A stretch of DNA of 64,000 nt from Gammaproteobacteria bacterium (GTDB lineage: Bacteria; Pseudomonadota; Gammaproteobacteria; Competibacterales; Competibacteraceae), in assembly GCA_024235095.1 (NCBI GenBank), contig JACKNC010000003.1, positions 558,001 to 622,000 on the forward strand, written 5' to 3'. The notes under the pieces are model-generated. The model was given only the letters and a program-made list of their open reading frames with translations. It was not told where the DNA came from and made no database searches. The translations under genes were made by a program, and so were the position numbers. Below are positions 10,095 through 18,300 of this stretch, one piece after another (position 1 is the stretch's first letter; every line of letters begins with the position of its first letter).

Positions 10095-10493
10095 ATGAAA
10101 TCTTTACTGAATGTAGCCTTAATCGCCTTATTGGGCCTGGGGAGCAGCGCTTGCACGGTCCTCATCGATCCCAGTTCCGGCTCCAGTGCGACGACCGCCG
10201 GTAACAAAAGCGCTGCATTCATGGACCGGCAACAACAAACCGCCGAATTTGCCCAGGTTAATTTACTGCGATTGAAACAGGACATGGCAGCGGGACAGGG
10301 AGAATATCTAAGTTCCCTGGCTACGCTACTGAAGATTGAACCCGGTCGCCAATCTGAATTCTTTGCGTTCACCCAGGAAAAATTCGCAACGCTGTTCCCG
10401 AGCGACCAGACAACCGCAGAGGAGATGCTGGTTGCGTTAAATCGCGAGATGCGCGCTGATCCGCGCTTTGGCGTTCATGTCGCGTTGAATTGA
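10095..10493 (+). CDS. Small lipoprotein (DUF3015-like)
   Basis: 132 residues with a lipoprotein signal peptide: MKSLLNVALIALLGLGSSAC, with the lipobox Cys at residue 20. The mature part is helical and hydrophilic and contains LKQDMAAGQGEYLSSLATLL, which resembles DUF3015 proteins often found next to DUF4105 genes. A good Shine-Dalgarno (GAGGAAACAATT) precedes the ATG. The stop overlaps the TTG start of the next gene, so the two are probably translated together. Only about 40 bases separate the right end of the TnpB element from this start, so the native promoter may have been displaced. Role unknown, likely in the outer membrane or periplasm. Confidence 0.7.
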   Translation: MKSLLNVALIALLGLGSSACTVLIDPSSGSSATTAGNKSAAFMDRQQQTAEFAQVNLLRLKQDMAAGQGEYLSSLATLLKIEPGRQSEFFAFTQEKFATLFPSDQTTAEEMLVALNREMRADPRFGVHVALN

Positions 10494-12424
10494 GTCGAAT
10501 TCCACCGCTCATTTCATCGGTCATCCGCCGATGCTGTTTCATCTTTCTGCTTGGGTTTCTACTTCCAGGGAGAGAAGCCCAAGCCGACTACTTAAACGAA
10601 CTGCTGGATCGCGCCGACCGGTTGAATCTGGCCGAACGGCGCGAGTGGCGTACTCTGTTGCACTACCGATCCGCCTCGGATGACGAGCGCGTTATCAGCG
10701 ATGCTGATGATGCCCGCTTCTTTCTCGCGCCCACGGGTAAAAACGATCCGCAAGCGGAACTGGCCGCAACCTTGCGCGCCTTTTTCATTACCAAGCCGGT
10801 TGGCGCCGATCCGCAACCGGCCCAGTGCGCGTTCATTGCCCGCTACCGCTGGTTGAGGACGGAATTGGATGTTGATGATCAGCGCTTGCCGCCGCAAACC
10901 TGTGTGCGCTTTCAGCATTGGCTCCGGGAGCTGAACGCTGAATCCGTGACCTTAGTATTCGCTTCGGCCTATCTCAACAATCCCGCCTCGCTATTTGGCC
11001 ACACTTTGCTGCGACTCAATCAACGCGGCCAGACCGACCGCACCCGCCTCCTGGCCTATACCATCAGTTACGCTGCCGATGATTCGGGCAGCCACAGCTT
11101 GATGTATGCCATCAATGGAATCACCGGCGGTTTTCGGGGCCAGTTCGACATTCAGCCCTATTACCAAATGGTGCGAATCTATAGCGATCTGGAAAGCCGG
11201 GACATTTGGGAATACCGACTGAATCTGTCTCCACTGCAATTGCAACGGATGCTGGAACATGTCTGGGAACTGCGTGGCATTGAGTTCGATTATTATTTTC
11301 TTCGGGAGAACTGCGCCTGGCAATTGCTGACCTTGCTGGAAGCCGCTGATCCGAACCTGCAATTCAGCGACCAGTTCACTTTGTGGACCTTGCCGGCGGA
11401 CACCCTGCGTTTGCTGGACCAGCAACCGGGACTTGTTGGGGAAGTGATCTCACGCCCGGCGCGAGGAACAGCGATCCGTCGTCGCCAACAAGCGCTGAGT
11501 CGCGAAGAACTGCGGTTGGTTCGACAAGTGCGTAGTGATCCGAAAGTGGCCATGACGCCTGCTTTCACCGCGCTGGCCCTGGAACGCCAGGCGCTGTTAC
11601 TGGAATTGGCGCTGGATCAGCGACAACACCAGCAAACCGACCGGCTTGAAAAGGGGAGGGCAACTCCACCCGACCGGATAGCGCACCAATTGCTGACGGC
11701 TCGCCAACGATTAGCGGTTCCTGCAGCGCCTGTTGTGATTGAACCCTATGCAACTCGTCCGGAAACCGGTCATGCTTCGCGTAGGGCCGGTATGGGCCTT
11801 GGTCAGCGAAATAGAAAAGAATTCTTAGAGTTAACCGCGCGCGCGAGCGGCCACGATCTATTGGAATCGGATGCCGGTTATACCCGCGATGCCCAGATCG
11901 AGGTGCTGAGCATGGCTATTCGCTACTACCTGGATCATGGCGGCTGGCAACTTGACCGGTTAACCTTGCTTGATATTACTTCACTGACGCCCTTTGATCC
12001 ACTGGCTCCACATCCGGCCTGGCGGATTCATATCGGCTGGCAACCCGCGCCCCAGGACGATTGCCCGGATTGTCGCACGTTCAATATCAACGGGAGTCTG
12101 GGAGTGGCGATGGAAACCAGTTGGCCAGGGCGCGCTTTATGGTTCGCCTTGCCGGAACTGGAGTTGGACTACAGCCCGGACTTGTCCAACGATTATCGCG
12201 CCGGGTGGGGAATAACCCTGGGAGCCTTGCTGCAACCAGCGACTAACTGGAAAATTCTGGCCCGCATCAATGGACTGAATTACCAATGGGGTGAAACCGG
12301 CACAATCTGGCAGACGACCGTGGGGCAGAATCTGGCGTTGGGACGCGATTGGGCTTTGCAGATGGAATGGCGCACTTTTAGAAAGACGCATGAGTTTGCG
12401 CTCGGTTTGCGCGCCTACTTTTGA
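10490..12424 (+). CDS. DUF4105 (Lnb-type) periplasmic protein
   Basis: 644 residues starting at a TTG (10490) that overlaps the TGA of the upstream lipoprotein gene; no ATG fits the N-terminus. A signal peptide (IRRCCFIFLLGFLLPGREAQA) ends near residue 32. The central region has the DUF4105 signatures FASAYLNNPASLFGHTLLRL, then YAINGITGGFRGQFDIQPYY and FDYYFLRENCAWQLLTLLEA. The His and Cys of these blocks form an NlpC/P60-like active site in the family. The C-terminal 200 residues are beta-rich with alternating aromatic residues and end in F (ALGLRAYF), as outer-membrane beta-barrels do. Family function is poorly known. It is probably an outer-membrane-associated protein working with the lipoprotein. 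Confidence 0.8.
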   Translation: MSRIPPLISSVIRRCCFIFLLGFLLPGREAQADYLNELLDRADRLNLAERREWRTLLHYRSASDDERVISDADDARFFLAPTGKNDPQAELAATLRAFFITKPVGADPQPAQCAFIARYRWLRTELDVDDQRLPPQTCVRFQHWLRELNAESVTLVFASAYLNNPASLFGHTLLRLNQRGQTDRTRLLAYTISYAADDSGSHSLMYAINGITGGFRGQFDIQPYYQMVRIYSDLESRDIWEYRLNLSPLQLQRMLEHVWELRGIEFDYYFLRENCAWQLLTLLEAADPNLQFSDQFTLWTLPADTLRLLDQQPGLVGEVISRPARGTAIRRRQQALSREELRLVRQVRSDPKVAMTPAFTALALERQALLLELALDQRQHQQTDRLEKGRATPPDRIAHQLLTARQRLAVPAAPVVIEPYATRPETGHASRRAGMGLGQRNRKEFLELTARASGHDLLESDAGYTRDAQIEVLSMAIRYYLDHGGWQLDRLTLLDITSLTPFDPLAPHPAWRIHIGWQPAPQDDCPDCRTFNINGSLGVAMETSWPGRALWFALPELELDYSPDLSNDYRAGWGITLGALLQPATNWKILARINGLNYQWGETGTIWQTTVGQNLALGRDWALQMEWRTFRKTHEFALGLRAYF

Positions 12425-12455
12425 TGCTCGACTTTAAACAACTATTTGATTTTTC

Positions 12456-13865
12456 ATGATCGTTAACCTTTGCAACCAGACAATGATCCAACGCCTCCTG
12501 TTTTTTTGCCTGTTTGGCTATAACGCAACAGTCGGGGCCGCCGGCATGGGGCTGGCCGATGCCTGGCATTTGCTGGCGCGCACCGGCTTTGGACCGACCT
12601 GGCCGGAGATTCGGGAATTCGCCGCGCTGTCCCGGACCGAAGGCATTGATCGGTTGCTGACTGCCAGTCGCGTGCAAGCCGTAACGCCACCGCCTGCCTG
12701 GGTTGCGGTTTACCCACCACCGGTGGCGCTACGCGACCTGAGTCCGCAAGAACAGCAACGACGCCAGCAGGTCAAGCGCGAGCAAGGGCGGGAATTGCGC
12801 GTCTGGTGGCTGACCGAAATGCGGAATGCGCCAACGCCGCTTACCGAACACATGACGCTGTTCTGGCACAACCATTTCACTTCCGCTCTGCCCAAGGTCA
12901 GTTCGCCGGTGCTGATGTACCGGCAGAACGTCCTGCTGCGGCATCACGCGCTAAGACGGTTTGATGTGCTGCTGCACGAGATCGCCAAGGATCCCGCCAT
13001 GCTGATCTATCTGGATGGCGCAGTGAACCGCAAGCGCCAACCGAACGAAAATTTTGCGCGGGAAGTGATGGAGTTGTTCACCCTGGGCGAGGGCCATTAC
13101 CGCGAAGCGGATGTCAAGGACGCCGCACGCGCTTTCACCGGTTGGAGCCTTGACCGGGAAACGGGCGAGTTCTGCTTTCGCCCCGCGTGGCATGATGGCG
13201 GAACCAAAACCATTCTGGGCCAGACCGGTCGTTTCGATGGCGATGCGGTGCTGGATATACTGCTGGCGCAACCGGAGACCGCTGCGCACGTCGTTCGCAA
13301 GTTATGGCGTGAGTTCATTTCGCTGCAACCGGATGAGGCGGAAGTGAAGCGTATCGCCGAGGAGTTCCGGAAACAACGCTACGAAATCAGAGCGGCGCTG
13401 CGTTGTCTGCTGAATTCGCCAGCGTTCTGGGCGTCGGCCCACCGGGGCGTTCTGGTCAAATCGCCGCTGGATTTCGTGATTGGTCTCCAGCGTCAACTGG
13501 ACCTCAAAACGCTGGAGCAAAACCAGGTCGTACAACGCGCCGCCCAGTTGGGGCAAAATGTGTTTGCGCCGCCGAATGTCAAAGGCTGGCCAGGCGGCGA
13601 GGCATGGCTCGACAGTCGCGCCTTGTTGCTGCGCCGGCAGATTGTGCAGCAATGGTCAATGGCGCGTCGACCGCGCAAACCGCTCGCCCAGAACCTGGAT
13701 TTCGCTATCAAGCCCTGGATCAGACAATTTGAGTCGGCAGATTGGCGAGAAGCCGCCCAACGCTTGTTGTTGCCACTGCCGCCATTGCGACAACCGGCAG
13801 CGATTTTATCACCGATCGAGATCGTGCAAGCCCTGCTGCTGGACCCGGTCTATCAGCTCAAGTAG
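12456..13865 (+). CDS. DUF1800 family protein
   Basis: About 460-469 residues. The ATG at 12456 opens the frame; the ATG at 12483 places a signal peptide (MIQRLLFFCLFGYNATVGA) at the very N-terminus and is the likelier start. DUF1800 signatures are clear: HLLARTGFGPTWPEI near the start, MTLFWHNHFTSALPKV, then NRKRQPNENFAREVMELFTL, GHYREADVKDAARAFTGWSL and FAPPNVKGWPGGEAWLDSRA. These proteins are nearly always paired with a DUF1501 gene, as here (30 bases downstream). The pair is thought to act in the periplasm, but no reaction has been settled. Confidence 0.85.
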   Translation: MIVNLCNQTMIQRLLFFCLFGYNATVGAAGMGLADAWHLLARTGFGPTWPEIREFAALSRTEGIDRLLTASRVQAVTPPPAWVAVYPPPVALRDLSPQEQQRRQQVKREQGRELRVWWLTEMRNAPTPLTEHMTLFWHNHFTSALPKVSSPVLMYRQNVLLRHHALRRFDVLLHEIAKDPAMLIYLDGAVNRKRQPNENFAREVMELFTLGEGHYREADVKDAARAFTGWSLDRETGEFCFRPAWHDGGTKTILGQTGRFDGDAVLDILLAQPETAAHVVRKLWREFISLQPDEAEVKRIAEEFRKQRYEIRAALRCLLNSPAFWASAHRGVLVKSPLDFVIGLQRQLDLKTLEQNQVVQRAAQLGQNVFAPPNVKGWPGGEAWLDSRALLLRRQIVQQWSMARRPRKPLAQNLDFAIKPWIRQFESADWREAAQRLLLPLPPLRQPAAILSPIEIVQALLLDPVYQLK

Positions 13866-13895
13866 GCGAAAGGCGAAAGTTCAGGATAACCAGAT

Positions 13896-15056
13896 ATGAT
13901 GATGAAACGCCGTACTTTTTTATTAACCCTGGCAGGCGCTGGCCTGGGGCTGTCGCCGATCCGGAGCCAGACCGCCGCGCCCAGTCCCAACCGGTTATTG
14001 ATCCTGATTGCGCTCAAGGGCGGCAATGATGGTCTGAATACGCTGATTCCCTACGCTGATCCTCGATATCGAATTCTGCGCCCTGACCTAGCGATTCCTG
14101 TCGATCAGGTGGTGAAACTCAGCGAGCAGGAGGGCCTGCATCCACAACTGGCGCCATTGCGGGAGGTTTGGCAAGCTGGGGAACTGGCGCTGGTGCGTGG
14201 CGTGGGTTATCCCGAGCCGAATTTGTCCCATTTTCGTTCAATGGACATCTGGGAGACCGCCTCGGCGAGTGACGAAACTTTGACGACCGGTTGGTTAGCG
14301 CGTTGCTTTGCCGCGCATTCACCGCCCGCTAATCTGATCGCCGCTGGCGTCGCGGTGGGCAATGATGCAGCCGGTCCCTTACAGGGGAGCGCCAACGCGC
14401 TCACCCTGACGGATATTGCTCTGTTTCAGCAACAGGCGCGATGGCTGGGACTCGCTCCGTCGACCGTTCCCCCCAATCCGGCTTTGCGCCACATCGTCGA
14501 TGTGGAAAACCGGATTCGCCAGGCGGCCAGCCAGCTCAAGCGCGGGCATCGGTTTGAGACGACCTTTCCTGAAGGACCTTTTGGCCGGGCGCTGCGCACC
14601 GCCTGCGAAGTCATCGCCAGCCGGAAACGTGCTAGCGTCGCCGTGGTTCATCTGAGTCTGCCTGACTTCGATACGCATGTCCGGCAGGCGCCGAGACAGG
14701 GCCGATTGCTCCGGCAACTGGCTGAGGGGCTGGTCAGCCTCCGCGCGGCGTTGCGGGAACTGGGCGTGTGGAATGAGGCGCTGGTGATGACCTATTCCGA
14801 ATTTGGGCGACGGCCCCAGCAGAACGCCAATCGCGGGACCGATCATGGAACCGCCAGCATACAATTCGTTCTCGGTGGCTCAGTCAGGGGCGGCTTTCAT
14901 GGAGCAGCGCTGGATTTGACGAACCTGGACGGCAATGGTAATCCACATTTTGTTTTAGATTTCCGCAGCCTGTATGCAACAGTGCTGGAAAAGTGGTGGG
15001 GCGTGGAGAGCCGGTCAGTACTGGGCGCGCAATTTGAGACCGTGAAGCTGATCTGA
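13896..15056 (+). CDS. DUF1501 family exported protein
   Basis: 386 residues beginning MMMKRRTFLLTLAGAGLGL, a twin-arginine-type signal (RRTFL) with a hydrophobic stretch, consistent with export of a folded protein. Family motifs: LLILIALKGGNDGLNTLIPY, NLSHFRSMDIWETAS, LPDFDTHVRQAPRQG and the C-terminal EFGRRPQQNANRGTDHGTA. The Gly-Asn-Asp and His-Gly blocks resemble sulfatase/alkaline phosphatase-fold metal sites, which is family knowledge rather than proof of activity. It forms an operon with the DUF1800 gene upstream. Confidence 0.85.
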   Translation: MMMKRRTFLLTLAGAGLGLSPIRSQTAAPSPNRLLILIALKGGNDGLNTLIPYADPRYRILRPDLAIPVDQVVKLSEQEGLHPQLAPLREVWQAGELALVRGVGYPEPNLSHFRSMDIWETASASDETLTTGWLARCFAAHSPPANLIAAGVAVGNDAAGPLQGSANALTLTDIALFQQQARWLGLAPSTVPPNPALRHIVDVENRIRQAASQLKRGHRFETTFPEGPFGRALRTACEVIASRKRASVAVVHLSLPDFDTHVRQAPRQGRLLRQLAEGLVSLRAALRELGVWNEALVMTYSEFGRRPQQNANRGTDHGTASIQFVLGGSVRGGFHGAALDLTNLDGNGNPHFVLDFRSLYATVLEKWWGVESRSVLGAQFETVKLI

Positions 15057-15059
15057 TGG

Positions 15060-15083
15060 GGTTCTTCGAGGGTTCCTGTGGAA
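15060..15083. repeat. Single end of the inverted-repeat element found complete at 60826-60968
   Basis: GGTTCTTCGAGGGTTCCTGT plus GGAA matches the 23-base end repeat of the small element at 60826-60968 except for three C/T differences. No partner in inverse orientation was seen downstream to 15316, so this is a solo end left by decay. The remainder of 15084-15316 contains no gene that I recognise. Confidence 0.5.
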
Positions 15084-15316
15084 CTCAATGTACTAATACC
15101 ATTTACCGATAGATTTTGAATCTTTTTTTCCCTTAGCGACGCTAGGTCTTGGCGGTTCATCCGTTTTTCTGGCTAAACCTAATGGGAATTGGCATAAACA
15201 GCATGCGTCGGCGATACTCTCTTCATCGCACCATCTCCTGTCCAGAATGAACGACTCGGCAGTAAGCTGCGGGGTATGAAACAACTCTAATAAACAATCT
15301 TGAAGACCGAGGCTCC

Positions 15317-18300
15317 ATGAGCGCCGCTATCGAAGATCAGTTACGTCGCGCTATTCTGACCATCCGCTCGCTGAAGCGTGAAGTTGAGGAACTGCGCGCC
15401 GAGCGCCAGCCCGCAATCGCCGTGATCGGTATGGGTTGCCGCTTCCCCGGTGGAGCGGATTCCCCGGCGGCCTTTTGGCGGATGTTGTTGGAAGGCCGCG
15501 ATGCGATTGTTGAAGTCCCGGCAGATCGTTGGGAGGTGGACGCTTGGTACGATCCGGACCCGGACGCGCCCGGCAAGATGAACACGCGCTGGGGCGGTTT
15601 CCTGCGCGATATTGATTGCTTCGATGCGGAGTTTTTCGAGTTGTCGGCCCGCGAAGCGGCAGGGATGGACCCCCAGCAACGCTTATTGCTTGAAGTCGCC
15701 TGGGAAGCATTGGAAGACGCGCATATCGCGGCTGACCGGCTGCGCGATAGCCAGACAGGCGTTTATATCGGCATTAATGCCGCCGAATATTACCAGATGG
15801 CTCTGGCAAATCCGGCTACGCTCGACGCGCACACGCTTTCCGGGGGGGTCGCCAGCGTCGCCGCCGGACGGCTCTCCTACCTGCTCGGTCTTAACGGTCC
15901 TTCAGTGGCGGTGGACACCGCCTGTTCCTCTTCGTTGACCGCTGTGCATTTGGCGGTTCAATCGCTGCGCGCTGGGGAAAGCCGGTTGGCGCTGGCTGGC
16001 GGAGTCTATACGGTGCTGCAACCGGAATTGACGGTAGGATTGTCCCGGTTGCACATGATGGCGGCGGACGGTCGCTGCAAGACCTTCGACGCAGCCGCAG
16101 ATGGCTTTGTCCAGGGCGAGGGCTGCGCGTTGGTCGTCCTTAAGCGTTTGGCCGATGCGCTGACCGATGGTGATTCAATCCAGGCGGTCATTCGCGGTTC
16201 GGCCATGAATCAGGATGGGCGCAGCGGCAGCCTGACCGCGCCATCCCGCTCGGCGCAGGTTCAGGTCATCCAGGCGGCGTTAAAGGACGCGGGATTGTCC
16301 CCGGAACGGATCGGCTATGTCGAGACGCATGGCACCGGCACCGCGCTTGGCGACCCGATTGAACTTCATGCGCTGGTCGATGCGCTCGGTCCTAACCGTC
16401 AGCGCCCGGTCATTTTAGGCGCGGTCAAGACGCAGGTGGGTCACTTAGGTCCGGCGGCGGGCATCGCCGGTCTGGTCAAAGCGGTATTGACGGTCCGCGA
16501 GGGCGTGGTCCCACCAAATCTGCATTTCCAGAGGCTTAATCCCAATATCCAAATGGATGGATTCCCAGTGGTTTTCCCGAAAACGCCTACGAGTTGGCCG
16601 GCTGGAAAAGGGCCACGCGCCGCAGGCGTGAGTTCGTTCGGATTTTCCGGAACGAATGTGCATGTAATTGTGGAAGAAGCACCGAAAAATAAGGAGATAG
16701 CTGTCGACCGCCACGCGCCACTTGCTACTCGCTACTCGCTGCTTTGCCTGTCAGCCCGCGACGAGGCGGCGCTGATTGAGTTGCGCCAGCGTTACCTGGA
16801 CATTTTGACCGATGAAGCGGACTTCCCGGCGATCTGCCGGACGGCGGCGTTGGGCCGGCGGCATTTTGAATACCGGTTGGCGGTCGTGGCTGAATCAGCG
16901 GCGGAAACACGAGCGTTGCTGGTCGAGGCAACCCCGACGCGGATTGCAACGCGACCGCGCGATTCTTCCCCGGTCATCCCGTCGCTGACAACCATGGATG
17001 AGCCACGCACCACGCTGCAAGCGGTGGCGGCGCGCTATGTCCACGGTTTGCCGATCGATTGGGCGACGCTGTTTGGCCCTGGCGCTCGCGCCCCCGCGCC
17101 GACCTATCCTTTTCAGCGCCGGCGCTATTGGCGCGATGTGGCCAAAATCCCCCCTAACCCCCCTTTTGCAAAGGGGGGGACTGAAGGGTTACGGTTGGGC
17201 GAGAAGGGAGAGCGCTGGTTGCCGGGAACTTGCCTGATATCGCCCGCACCGGAAACCCAGTTCCAATTGCCGATCGGACTCGACCGGTTTCCCTGGTTGA
17301 GCGATCACCGGGTGCAAGATTTGGCGCTGGTTCCCGGCGCTTTTCAAATCGCCTGCCTGCTGGGCGCTTGGCAGTCCTTGCACAGTTCCGCGCCCTGCCA
17401 AATGACTTCCCTGGTTTTCGCCCGGCCACTGATTGCGCCAGAAACGGGAAGCATTGATGCCTGGACGTTGTTGGCTCCCGATGGCGCTGCCCGGCTGGTC
17501 AGCCGCGACGGCGATGCCTGGTTGGAACATGCTGAAGTCTTTATCGCGCCGTCTGCCAAACGGGCGCCCGAAAAGCGCAACCTTGACGCCCTGCGCCGCC
17601 ATTGCATTGAAGCCGTCGCGCCGGAAGCGTGGCGTCGTGAACTCGAAGCCTTGGGCATCACCATTGGTCCGGCGTTTCAAGGCATCCGGCAGCTCTGGCG
17701 TTCCCCCGGCGAGGCGCTGGCTGAAGTGACTTTACCGCCGGGCTTGCGCTGCCCAGACGGAGCGCTGCATCCCGCTCTGCTCGATGCCTGTTTGCAAGTC
17801 GCGGGCGGAGCGGTTGCAGATCAGGCTCAGGGACAGGCTCTGCTGCCTGTGGGAATTGATCGGATCGAGATCGCAGAAATTCCCACAAGTTCGGTTTGGG
17901 TTCATGCGCGCCGCACTCGCGCCGATGCTGTGATCAGCGCTGATCTTGAGTTGCTGGACGCCGCTGGACGCTGGTTGATGCAGATTCAGGGTCTGCATGT
18001 CAAACGCGCGCCGCAACGCCTGGGACGGATGGAGCGAAGCGCGGACTGGTTTTACCGCGTGGAATGGATCGACCAAGCGCCGCCGCCCGTCGCAGAGGGA
18101 ACAGCATCCCGGCTGATTCTGGCTTCCGACGTTCCTGCCGGTTTGGAACTGGCGCACCGACTGAACGGCTACAACCGGATCGTCACGCCTGCTTCCGCTC
18201 TCACACAGATAACCCCGAATCACTGGCAAGCGCCGCCGGAAGCGATGGGTGAACTGGTGGGTCGACTGGGCGATGTGACCGACGTGGTTGATTTGCAGAG

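Noticed and set aside
17158..17178. G/C palindrome in the PKS as a terminator
   Set aside because: It is inside an uninterrupted coding frame with no T-run after it, and the DH, KR and ACP domains follow in frame.
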